Assembly: GCA_964036195.1 (NCBI GenBank)
Contig: OZ038457.1
Coordinates: 20,177,147-20,241,146 of the forward strand
From: Sphaerolaimus hirsutus
Lineage: Eukaryota > Nematoda > Chromadorea > Monhysterida > Sphaerolaimidae
Direction: 5' to 3'
Length of the DNA: 64,000 nucleotides
The notes beneath the pieces are model-generated. The model searched no databases and was not told the DNA's origin. It worked only from the letters and a program-made list of their open reading frames with translations. Positions 34,501 to 45,700 of this stretch are shown one piece after another; the first letter of the stretch is position 1; every line of letters starts with the position of its first letter. Position numbers and translations under genes: made by a program.

Positions 34501-37500
34501 ATTAACTATCTAATTTGGAGGTGAAAAAGTATGAAAAGTAGCGATTTTGAGTAGGGTTCAAACGATATGACTTTTCGATATCGATATTCGATATTCGATA
34601 TTTTTTTCTGAAACTCGATATTCGATATCGATACGATATGGAACCTCGATATCGATATTCGATATTCGATATTAAAAAATGGTCGATATTCGATATTCGA
34701 TATTTCGATATTTTCGATATTCGATATTGCGATTTGCTTTTGGTATAGCAAGGCATATTTCAAGTGACATATTGTATTTTCATGTGGTTGCACGCATGGT
34801 TAATCATCTCTTTAGTTAAATGTGAATAGTACAAGTGATTTTAACAAGGTTTACATCACTCAAAAGTAGAACATGTAGAAAAAAAACATGATGAATCAAT
34901 GTGTATCAGACAAATAACAATTGGTAGATATTACAGTTTATACTGATAACCTGATTGCTAAGGGCATGTTGCAAAAAATAGAATATCAGCATTTTCTGGC
35001 TTCAAATTTAGCACTCCAACAAAAATGACATTTTAAGTACTGTACTTTTACTAATAATAATTCTAATACAATTCTCAGATCAGATCAAGCACATCAGATC
35101 AATCATAAATATCTCAAAATGAAAATAATAACTTTTTTTGGGACACAATATAGGTTCGATATATCGAAAAAATGGTCGATATTCGATATCGATATTCGAT
35201 ATTGTTTCAAAATTTTCGATATCGATATTCGATATTCGATATTAAAAAATGGTCGATATCCGATATTCGATATTCGATACGATATATCGTTTGAACCCTA
35301 ATTTTGAGTGAATGTATGGAAAAATTTCTCAAAAATCGCTCCAGATAGATAGCTGGGCGATTGGGGAAGGGTGGAGGGTTCAGGGGGTAGTAGCCAAAAA
35401 TTTGCCCTTTCGTAACCCTGTGCCCAATGCCAATTAACCTTTTTTCACTGTTCCTTTCAGGAGCCGCTGGAAGAATTGTCAGCGGGCGAAATGTCTCAGC
35501 GTCGATTGGACTTGGAATCGGATGGACGATTGAGAGTGATATTCGGAGGGACCAAAGTAGTGCAGCACACGCCGCCAGCCAAGCAGGGGCCCGGTGTGAA
35601 AAGTGAGTATTGATTGAGGATGGCCGGCGTTTTTAAACGCCTTTAAAACAATCAGCGTCTAGGCCGTCTTTTTAAAAAAAGACTATCAGCATCTGGACCT
35701 AAATAATCATTTAAAAAGTCCTAAATAGTATTGTTGATAAAATTTTATGTTGGGAAGTTCTGGCACGAAATTTAGGTGGCCTTTAACTTGTTTCCTGCTG
35801 CCATGAAAACCACAGTGAACCTGAAAAAGTATAATTTCTCATTGAATACATGACACGCTGAATTCTACTTTTTGCCGCCTTAATTTTACACATAAACCCT
35901 CAAATTCCCAAATTGCCTCCAAATTCACTTCTCCAATAACCCCCCCCCCAAATCAGGCCCCGACAACGGGTGCATCTGTTACGTGCTGCGCACTGGCTTC
36001 AGCACGGCCCAGGGCCGCCTACTGCGCACCATAATGTTCGGCGTGAAGCGCGTCACCGCCAACAACTTGGAGACTTTCGCGTTTATCATGTTTCTGCTCG
36101 TATTTGCCGTGGCCGCTAGCGGTTATGTGTGGATGAAAGGTGAGCGAGTTTTGATGATGTTGATTCTGATATTGGGGTGTGGGGGTCTCCGGATGACCAT
36201 TGAAACGTTTTTAAAGCCTTATTTAAAAAAAACGTTTTTGATTTTTTTTAAACCAGGTCATTGAAAAAACAACGTTTTTCATCCCTATTAGGGTGACATT
36301 GAATTTCAAATTCCCGCGTGTTTCCAGGCACAGAAGACCCCCGGCGCAGCAGGTACAAGCTGTTGCTCGAGTGCACGCTCATCTTGACATCCGTCGTGCC
36401 GCCCGAGCTGCCCATCGAGCTGTCTTTGGCGGTCAACAATTCTCTTTTGGCGCTGAGTAAACTGGGTGCGTTTGACGATGCCATTCATCGCGTGTTTGGG
36501 CTCATATAACTTATTAAATTGCGTCCGTAGGCGTCTACTGCACTGAACCGTTCCGCATCCCGTTCGCTGGCAAAGTGGACGTGTGCTGCTTCGACAAGAC
36601 CGGCACGCTGACCACCGACAATCTGGTGGTCGAGGGCGTCGCCCAGTGCATGTTGGCCAATTTCACTTCACCATTCTTGAATAACCCCCCACGAAATAGC
36701 CTCGCGTCTGAGTGAGCTTTGGAAAGAAAATCCCCATCGTATAAGACCTCACAGAAGTTCCCCTCGAATAAGCCCCCTCCCCTGAATTAGGTAACCCCCC
36801 TCAAAATTGGCTGGCGAAATAATACCCCCTGAGTGTATTACGATGAAATACAGTACAAAATTCACCCTCCATCACAGTCCAAAAATCGAGGTCAATAAGA
36901 AAAAAACGCAAAAATCTCAGCGACGATCCCGACAGCACATGCGAGGTGCAATCGCTCAGCGACGCGCCGGGCTGGGCGACGCGCGTCTTGGTTTCGTGCC
37001 ACAGTTTGGCCTGTCTTGAGGGCAGGGAACTGGTGGGCGACCCCTTGGAGAAGGCTTGCTTGAAGGCTACTGACTGGACACTGACGAAAAGTTTGTGGAA
37101 GGTTTTTTGTCGTGTTTTTTGTTAATGTTTGTGAATTTCGCAGAGAATATCGAACCCCCCACCCCCGCCCCCTCAAATTTTTTTGCTATCTATCCTTCCG
37201 GAGGAGCGACTTGCCATCTATCCAACTCCCGGACGGTCAAAATCCATGACCCTTGAACGTCACATTTATCCCAAAATTAAAACTTCCCTCAGATGACGCC
37301 GTAATGCCGCCGAAATCGGCGCCAAAAACCATGGTGCCCATAAAAATCCTGCACCGGCACCATTTCTCGTCGGCGCTGCGACGCATGTGCGTCATTGGCG
37401 CGTGCCAGCGGACGGACGGCAGCGGCACAAAGGTGGAACACTTTTGTGCAGTTAAAGGGGCCCCAGAGACTATTTGCGCTATGGTGGGTTTGGGGGTTTG

Positions 37501-40500
37501 AAGTTGGGGGTTTGATTGTCTAGGTTCTGTCAGGATAGGATGATTTGATTTTCTAGACGAGGTGTTTGAACGAAGTTTGAATGATTTTCAGCGGTGTAAA
37601 GGCTAGCATTTTTAATATTCACCAATTTTTCAGAAAATTTATCTATAAAAATATTAGTAAAAGACCACCCTCTAAAAATATATAAATGAACCTTTTCAGC
37701 TTATAAAAATGTATGAAACAAATCACCAAAATTCACCAACAAATCACAAACTAAATAATCTCCTTTTCAAATTAACTTTGCAGAAAAGCTTTACCTTTGG
37801 ATGTCTGCTAGACGCATCGACTTTTCTCATTCACGTTTTATCTTTGATTTTTGCACTTTTTATGTCTTTTTCGAGATTTCCATCTAAAAAAGCCACCAAC
37901 TCTACACAGCTCGACTCACCACCCGAAAACTACTCAACCACCTACGAGCAATTGTCGCGCCGCGGCGCCAGGGTCTTAGCGCTGGCTCACAAATCTCTGG
38001 GCGAGCTAACTTCATCCGATATCAGACAGCTGCCGCGGGAAAAGTTGGAGAGTGGGCTTGAATTCGCCGGCTTTGCGGTCATTGGCTGTCCCCTGAAAAG
38101 CGATTCGAAGATGGTTATTAGGGAGATTGTTGATGCTAGTCATAAGGTTCGTTTTGAGGTGTGAACTAAACTACTTTTTGGGCCGCGTGCTTCATGAGGA
38201 ATGATATTTACCATGTTTCCATAAAAAAGAAAGTCACTTGATAAATAGTGAACGATATTTGCCGATATCAGTGTAATGTTGTGAGAGAAAATTATTGTTT
38301 CCATTTTGTGGTTATGGTTATGGTAAATATGGTTTGTTATGGTAGTAGTTCGCGATAAAGTGTGCGGCTGTCTAATTTAGTTTTGTGTCCTGGTGGCTGC
38401 CCCGCACCCTGTAAAGTACAACCCTTCACATACCATGTAAAATGTCAACGAAATCTCCCAGTAAAATCTTTTTATACAATATAAATCTTTAAGCTGCGTT
38501 TACACTGACACGTGTGACGACAAAAATTTTTTTGGGCTTTCAACTTTCGTTATGTGACGAAAATTGAATATTTGTTGTGTCAGATACCTAGATCTCGATC
38601 ACTCTTTTTGCCTAGGACAAACATAAATTTTTATATATGACGTGATCATACACAATAAAACAAACAAGAAAATTTGTCGTCACAAGTTGTCGGTTCGAGT
38701 TGTTCCCGGGAGCCTCGTTAACGAGGCTCCCGGGAACAACTCGAACCGACAACCTGTGACGACAAAAATTTTGTTTCGTTTTATTGTGTATGATAACGTC
38801 ATATATAAAAATTTATGTTTGTCCTAGGCAGAAAGAGTGATCGAGATCTAGGTGTCTGACACAACAATTATTCAATTTTCGTGACATAAAGAAAGTTGAA
38901 AGCCCAAAAAGTTTTTGTCGTCACACGTGTCAGTGTAAACGCCGCTTTAATAAAATGTTAAACACTTTACAGGGTGCGGGACTGCCCACTGGCAAAATTC
39001 CTAGCAAAATTTTCCACCTTTTCCAGGTTGTGATGATCACTGGCGACAACGCGCTCACCGCATGCCACGTGGCAAAGTCCCTGCGTTTCACTTCCAGTCC
39101 CCATTCCTTAATTCTTGAATCGAATGGTTCATTTGTCATTTTGGCTATTTTATGTCGATTTTCGATTAATTTTTGAATTCTTGCACATTTCAGACGGCAT
39201 GTGGCGTTCGGTGGACGGCACCGTCAAGGTTCACTGCGACGACGTGTTCAATAAAAGCGACAATGCGAAGCGTTTTCTTGAGGAATATGATCTCTGCCTC
39301 ACTGGGCCGGTTGGATATTTTTCCCCCTTCTCACCACTAGCATTGAAAAATGGGTCATTTTTGGAAAATTTAATAAAATCTCTCTAAGAAAAGCCGGAAA
39401 ATTTATAATTAAATATTAATAAAAAAAAATTTCTGATATTTTTACAAAATCTCAGAAAATCACTTATAATATAATTAAACCATAAATCAGGGATCAAAAC
39501 GAGGGAAAAAATATTAAATTTTTTATTTTCTGATATTTTTAATATAATTCTCCAATCGATTGTTCAACACTTTTTCAAAAAAAATTTCACCTCCAAAAGT
39601 CACAGTATCGTTCAACACCCCCACTCCAGGGCCTGACCTACCTAATGGACACGTGGCGGCCAGTTCTATGGCGGATCCTGCCGCGCGTGCGCGTCTATGC
39701 TCGCATGGCGCCCAAGCAGAAAGAGTGGGTGGTGACCGAGCTGCGCGCGCTCGGCGAGACCACGCTCATGTGCGGCGACGGCACCAACGACGTGGGCGCG
39801 TTGAAACACGCGCACGTGGGTCGGTGTTGGGGGCGGGTTTGTGGACACCAGCGCTGGATGTGAACTGTCGATTCGATTTTAGCTCAATTTTGGTCGCAGG
39901 GCAATTTTCAAGTGCACATGCGGCAATGTCAAAAAGGAATCGATCTCCAGGAGGACAATTTATATGTGCATTTGCACCTGGTTTCGCAACTATTTACAAT
40001 CATATAGTGTCGGCCCAGTTGACATCGGTTTTCATCTGATGCCAACTGGGCCGACTGGTTTCCGTTAAGATTTTAGTTGATGGGTTGCAGAACCGTGTTC
40101 AAATGTAGATGGCAATATTAATTTGTGTTCGACATTGCCGCTTGTGTACTGGAAAAATTCTCATAAAAACTACCTAAATTGAACTCAAATCGAGTTGACA
40201 CTGAAACCAGTTGACATCCAGTGTGTATGTGCGTGGCGCTATTTGGCGTGCTTTTGTCTGGTTGCTATCTTGTTATAGTGTTGACTGCATTTATTTACGT
40301 ATTTTTATCGCAGGCGTGGCGCTGCTGTCGCACCCCGCCCCCTCGCAGGACCAGGCGAGCGGCGACGCCACTGCACCGGTTTCCTTGCCCGCGTCACCCA
40401 CCCTCCCCGGTCCCAACGCAGGTTAGATTCATTTTTAGATTCATTGTGTCTTTTTAGTGCATGCAATTAGTGAGTGTTTTTAGGTAGCGTTTTGTCGTCG

Positions 40501-41851
40501 CGAGTGGAGCAAATGCGCGAACAACTGCGTCGGCTGGACAACGCACAGGCTGCAAGAGGTGTGAACACGCAGAATGCCGCTAGGGTGAGTAGTTTGGGCT
40601 TATCAGTGTCGGTTTAGTCTCCTAAATTTTGATAGCGATGTGTATTAGATTTGAAAAAACGCCACTTTTTGACATAAATTGACATTTTCAACAAAAAATA
40701 ATAATTAGTGAGTCTTGACGAAGCTCTTGTAAAAAATAACCCTTCTTCAAAAAGCTCCCCCTCTTCTAGCAATTAAATTACTGCCAAGGGGGACTTATTA
40801 ACACTTAAGTAGATTCCTTTCAACTGCATAATAATAGCTGAATGCTCAGAATCGCATGGAAAAAATGCTGGCTGACTTGGAGCAAGAAGAGCGCGCGCAG
40901 ATTGTCAGATTGGGCGACGCGTCGATCGCAGCACCGTTTACCTCGAGGTTTTCGTCCATCATGTCCAGTGCGTTTTTCGTCACATTTTTTTGAAATCGAT
41001 TTCATTTTTTTAAATATTAATTTCAATTTTTTTTTTAAAAATCTATGCCATTCGCAGTTTGCCACGTGATCAAACAAGGTCGATGCACACTTGTCACAAC
41101 TTTGCAAATGTTCAAGATTCTCGCTTTGAACGCACTGATTCTGGCATATAGCCAGAGTGTTCTGTACTTGGATGGGATCAAGTTTAGCGATACACAAGCT
41201 ACTTTGCAAGGACTTTTGTTGGCTGGGTGCTTTCTGTTCATCTCATGGTCAAAAGTGGGTGCCATTTTTGTGAAATGCACAATTATTGTGCAGTGAATCG
41301 AAAATCGGACCAGTATTTACAACCTCATATTTTTCAGCCCTTGAAAACGTTGTCGCGCCAGCGACCACTGAGTAACATATTCAACGTGTACACTGTGGCC
41401 ACTGTCACTAGTCAGTTTGCGGTACATTTGTTCTGTTTGGTACATTTGACGCAGCACGCGCACTTGGCAGCCAGCCAATACCCAGAGATTGATGCTACTG
41501 CTTTGAAGGAGTATAGGTGGGAACTGGGATGGTGGTTTCATCGATCATTTGCTAGAGTGATTCAATCCATATCAACATATTTTTGCCTCACCTTTTATCT
41601 ATTCCTCGATTTGCAGATTATCCCAGGGTCACAATTTGACCGCGGCCGTAATAAATAGCACCACTTCTATGGATTTTAATAACCAAACTGACATTAACGG
41701 GACTCTATCTTTGGAAAACGCCACTGCCAGTGGAAATGTCACGCAGTGGGTGGATGTTTTGGAGGAGAAATTCAGACCGACCATACTCAACACAGTTGTC
41801 TACATTATCAGTATGGCCACCCAAGTGGCTACATTTGCAGTCAATTATAGA
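31527..41851 (+). CDS. ATP13A1: P5A-type ATPase (ATP13A1/Spf1-like), left copy, exons 1-23
   Basis: ER transmembrane-helix dislocase of the P5A family, which pulls mis-targeted membrane proteins out of the ER. Exons: 31527-31639, 31833-31974, 32424-32513, 33094-33293, 33726-33954, 34033-34102, 34306-34412, 35461-35602, 35957-36139, 36328-36465, 36531-36645, 36921-37090, 37293-37483, 37910-38146, 39027-39126, 39194-39309, 39630-39819, 40314-40421, 40484-40584, 40850-40967, 41058-41254, 41338-41516, 41617-41851; together 1157 codons, all open. Motifs: TGES (309-312), PPELP of M4 (450-454), DKTGTLT with phosphorylated Asp 493, KGAPE (621-625), TGDN (714-717), GDGTND (830-835). Odd points: AHVG instead of the usual ADVG after the hinge motif, a sequon-rich loop in exon 23, and intron 1 being a transposon. 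The last exons are missing because the contig ends in a repeat. Confidence 0.95.
31640..31832 (+). mobile_element. Introner in ATP13A1 intron 1, with GT...CTG ends (left copy)
   Basis: The 193 bp region begins GTGCCAGTCCCAGACCC and ends GGTCTGGGACTGCCCC then CTG. CTG flanks both sides. Exact excision joins TAC-GCC-TG to G-CTG-TTT ([10 protein letters not shown]), the frame needed for the first membrane segments. No combination of a GT donor and AG acceptor nearby keeps frame: all usable GTs are phase 2 and the only late AG (ACAG before GGTCTGG) needs phase 1. The right copy (54826-55018) has the same CTG end. Confidence 0.85.
32543..33028. mobile_element. MITE with GAGTAAA/ACTCGAGTA repeats in ATP13A1 intron 3
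   Basis: It begins near CAGAGTTCTTGAAAGTACC and ends near ATACTCATTAACAACTGTG, flanked by GACAAC on both sides. The interior is dominated by TACTCGCGAGTAAA and ACTCGAGTATTC type repeats. The counterpart lies at about 53413-53910 in the right arm, so it predates the split of the copies. Open frames in it are repeat artefacts. Confidence 0.65.
33366..33535. mobile_element. Introner-family hairpin inside ATP13A1 intron 4
   Basis: ACCCTGTAAAATGTGATATG, GGTCATGTAAAAT, TTTACATGACTTTTGACAC and TAGGGTCTGGGAGTGG are introner-family sequences, but the copy lies within a longer intron rather than defining it. It is shared with the right arm (about 52920-53075). Confidence 0.7.
34552..35300. mobile_element. 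hAT-type MITE with TCGATATTCGATA repeats (left arm only)
   Basis: The ends are TAGGGTTCAAACGATAT ... ATATCGTTTGAACCCTA, with the 8-bp duplication ATTTTGAG at 34544-34551 and 35301-35308. Both subterminal regions consist of ATATCGATATTCGATATTCG-like repeats. It is inserted in a CTATCTATC-type element in ATP13A1 intron 7. The right arm has that host element without this insertion. Confidence 0.92.
38389..38990. mobile_element. Introner-type ends in ATP13A1 intron 14, split by a palindromic element
   Basis: The left end CTG-GTGGCTGCCCCGCACCC and right end GGGTGCGGGACTGCCCA-CTG are variant introner termini with a CTG duplication. The inner part is displaced by the 456 bp palindrome at 38492-38947. 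In the right arm the matching region lacks the palindrome and is instead cut by a CTATCTATC-type element at 47471-47968. Confidence 0.7.
38492..38947. mobile_element. ~456 bp near-perfect palindrome (fold-back MITE), left arm only
   Basis: The arms mirror each other from GCGTTTACACTGACACGTGT to ACACGTGTCAGTGTAAACGC. The centre is between 38719 and 38720, in GAGCCTCGTTAACGAGGCTC. Only scattered mismatches and small indels separate the arms, and almost no loop remains. It is absent from the same intron of the right copy. Confidence 0.9.
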
Positions 41852-42079
41852 GTTAGTGATGCTGTTTTGTTATATTTATGTAAAATATAAAAAATCTAGA
41901 TTTGGTGGTATCTAAGGGTATTTTAGATTTGGCATGATGGCATTTGACAAATTTGTGACATTTTTGCATTTTCACCCGATTTTACAGTGTGCGTGACTCA
42001 GTGTGGTCACATTTGGTGCGTTACTTTTTACACGTATATGCGGCACTCTTGTGCTTAAAATTACCCACTATGTCCTTTA

Positions 42080-42558
42080 CACGGGTATCTTGAATTTTGA
42101 CCCTCCGAGTGGTTGGATAGATAGCAAATCGCTCCTCCGGAGGGATAGATAGCTGAAAAATTTTCTGGGGGGGTTTGGGGGGGGTTGTGGTGGTTCGATA
42201 TATAGGCCTTTTCGGGGCATAGAAGCAAGAAAAGGGAGATAAATCGCTAAAAGTAGGTGTAAAATAGCTCAAAATGGGTATACAAGAGCATATAGTACTT
42301 AAAATAGCTGAAAATAGGCAGTTAGACGCATGAACCAGTGATTTTGGAGGTGAAAATCTATATAAATATAGGTATGAAAAATAGCGATTTTGAGCGAAAA
42401 TTGGGGTATAGTTTCTGAAAAATCGCTCCAGATAGGTAGATAGCTGAGCGATTTGGGGGGGGGTTTAGGGGGTAGTAGCCCAAAATTTTGCCTCCGGGAT
42501 AGATAGATAGCTGAGCGGCCTCCGGGATAGATAGATAGCTGGGCGGTTTGGGCCCCCC
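42080..42558. mobile_element. CTATCTATC-type hAT element running into the gap
   Basis: It begins CACGGGTATCTTGAATTTTG (consensus end CAGGGGTATC) right where the left and right arms stop matching (GTCCTTTA at 42072-42079). It contains GGATAGATAGCTG and TATATAGGCCTTTTC landmarks and ends in a G-rich tract at the N run. The contig therefore ended in a dispersed repeat, which explains the missing ATP13A1 exons 24-25 in the left copy. Confidence 0.8.
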
Positions 42559-42758
42559 NNNNNNNNNNNNNNNNNNNNNNNNNNNNNNNNNNNNNNNNNN
42601 NNNNNNNNNNNNNNNNNNNNNNNNNNNNNNNNNNNNNNNNNNNNNNNNNNNNNNNNNNNNNNNNNNNNNNNNNNNNNNNNNNNNNNNNNNNNNNNNNNNN
42701 NNNNNNNNNNNNNNNNNNNNNNNNNNNNNNNNNNNNNNNNNNNNNNNNNNNNNNNNNN
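42559..42758. other. Assembly gap, exactly 200 N, at the centre of the inverted duplication
   Basis: Exactly 200 N, as at 17070-17269. Left of it is a transposon in ATP13A1 intron 23; right of it is ATP13A1 exon 25 on the opposite strand. The two sides are not mirror images at the gap, so the symmetry centre has not been sequenced. Confidence 0.98.
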
Positions 42759-45700
42759 TGTCCAGTATCAAACACGCAGTCGCGTCGATGGCCAGCACGG
42801 TGAGCACGGTGCGGCGCAACTGAAAAAAATGGGGGGGGTTGGAGGGGGGTTGGGGGGAAGTGTGTTGGAGGGGGGTTGGGGGTGTTGGGGGGTGTTGGGG
42901 TTGGGGGGTGTTGGGTGGGGGGTGATTACAGAATTTTGGCGACCGAAATTAACATCACTTATGTAGTGTTAAATGTAATTTGCACAATTTACGATTGATT
43001 TGTGATGCCGATGACAAAAGTCCAAAGACAAAAAACTGTCCAAAATTCCAATTCCAAAGTTTTAGTTCGTAGTTATTCCAATTTATGAATATCGATTAAT
43101 ATTCTTACCCAATTTATAGAAGAAAAATTGGCCGACAATACAATTTGCCAGGAACTGCTGCCTATACTACTGAATACTGATTTACAAACCATGAAGTATT
43201 TAAAGATTTTGCATGTGATTATCTTGCAGAACAACTACAAAAGTTACACTTTTTGTCAAGCGACTGACATGTAAAATGCCTTGTAAAATGGAAAACTTCG
43301 TTTTACATGACTATTGACAAGTGCTATTTTACATGACTTTTGACAAGGTCTGGGAGTACCCCGCCGGCTCAATCTCACCCAGAACCGACCTCAGAAGGCA
43401 GTGGCACCAACTCGAACTGAGTACACAATTCGCCGTTGTCGCCGGCGCAGGCGAGCAGCGCCACCCAGCCCGCGCTCGCCATGATCGTGTACAGCAGCGG
43501 ACGATTTTCCGTTAGACCCTCCATGAATGGCCGGCCCTGAGTGTGTGAATAGAAGGTAGATAAATCGTGCAACTAAATGAGAAAGAATGTGAGGGACATA
43601 TGGAGTAATTTTAAGCACAATGTGTGTCGGATATATTTACGTGTAAAAAGTAATGCACCAAATGTGGCCAGTCACGCACACTGTAAAATAGGGTGAAAAT
43701 GCACAAAAAGTCACAAATTTGTCAAATGCCATCATGTAAAATCTAAAATACCCTAAGATACCACCAAATCTAGATTTTTTTATATTTTACATAAATATAA
43801 CAAAACAGCATCACTAACTCTATAATTGACTGCAAATGTGGCCACTTGGGTGGCCATACTGATAATGTAGACAACTGTGTTGAGTATGGTAGGTCTGAAT
43901 TTCTCCTCCAAAACATCGACCCACTGCGTGACATTTCCACTGGCAGTGGCGTTTTCCAATGCTAGAGTCCCGTTAATGTCAGTTTGGTTATTAAAATCCA
44001 TAGAAGTGGTGCTATTTACTACGGCCGCGGTCAAGTTGTGACCCTGGGATAATCTGCAAATCGAGGAATAGATAAAAGGTGAGGCAAAAAAACGTTGTTA
44101 TGGATTGAATCACTCTATTCCGATTAAACCACCAGTCCCAGTTCCCACCTATACTCCTTCAAAGCAGTAGCATCAATCTCTGGGTATTGGCTGGCTGCCA
44201 AGTGCGCGTGCTGCGTCAAATGTACCAAACAGAACAAGTGTACCGCAAACTGACTAGTGACAGTGGCCACAGTGTACACGTTGAATATGTTACTCAGTGG
44301 TCGCTGGCGCGACAACGTTTTCAGGGGCTGAAAAATAAGAGGTCGTAAATACTGGTCCGATTTTCGATTCACTGCACAATAATAGTGCATTTCAAAAAAA
44401 TGGCACCCACTTTTGACCATGAGATGAACAGAAAGCACCCAGCCAACAAAAGTCCTTGCAAAGTAGCTTGTGTATCGCTAAACTTGATCCCATCCAAGTA
44501 CAGAACACTCTGGCTATATGCCAGAATCAGTGCGTTCAAAGCGAGAATCTTGAACATTTGCAAAGTTGTGACAAGTGTGCATCGACCTTGTTTGATCACG
44601 TGGCAAACTGCGAATGACATAGGTTGAAAAAATAAATTTGAACTTAAAATCGAAAAAAATGAAAATGATTTCAAAAAAGTGACGAAAAACGCACTGGACA
44701 TGATGGACGAAAACCTTGAGGTAAACGGTGCTGCGATCGACGCGTCGCCCAGTCTGACAATCTGCGCGCGCTCTTCTTGCTCCAAATCAGCCAGCATTTT
44801 TTCCATGCGATTCTGAGCATTGACCCATTTTAGTGCAGTTGAAATGAATCCAGTTCAACTTGAATAAGGCCCCACACACGCTAGTTGACATCGACACCAA
44901 ATGTCAACTGGTTCCGTTCCCAATTCAAAGCATGCGTTTGAACGTCGATCGTCGGCTCGGCAGCAAGCTTTGAATCGGGATCGGCACCAGTTGACATTTG
45001 GTGTCGATGTCAACTAGCGGGTGGGGGCCCTAAGTCCCTATGGCAGTGATTAGGGTTCAAACGGGATCCCGATCCCGATCCCGGATCCCGTGAAATTCCG
45101 GGATTTACCAGTCCCGATCGCGATCCCGAAACCCCAATCCCGATCCCGATCCCGATCCCGAAATCTCAAAAATACCAATCCCGATCCCGAAAGTTTTCAA
45201 ATCCCGATCCCGATCCCGAGAAACTCCCAAGTTCGGGATCCCGATCCCGGAAAAATTAGTGGAAATTATAAAAAGTGAAATAATGACGTTTTTGCATGCA
45301 AAAAAGTGGATGCAAACCCCCAGCGTCAATTTTATGCCACTTTTCTGGCATCCAACAGTGTTTTGAGACCTTTATGAACAACTGTGAATGCCAGACAAAT
45401 GGCCAAAATCTCTATCCTTAGAACCCAATCCCGATCCCGGAAAAATGCCTATCCCAATCCCGCATCCGATCCCGTGACCCCAATCCCGGCCAATCCCGAA
45501 ATCTCAAAAAACCAATCCCGATCCCGAAACCCCAATCCCGATCCCGAAATCTCAAAAAGTGAATCCCGATCCCGATCCCGATCCCGAAAAGTCAATCCCG
45601 TTTGAACCCTAGCAGTGATTTTATTAGAAGAGGGGAGCGTTTTGAAGAAGGGTTATATTTACAAGAGCTTCGTCAAAATCCACTACCCAATAGTTTTTTT

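Noticed and set aside
34502..35301. Open frames of the ISNIEYRYR type (also at 61616-62835)
   Set aside because: These are translations of TCGATATTCGATA tandem repeats in MITEs.
45090..45605. Open frames with PDPDPE or SRSRSR runs (also at 51130-51758)
   Set aside because: These are translations of CCCGATCC repeats in MITEs, not RS-domain proteins.
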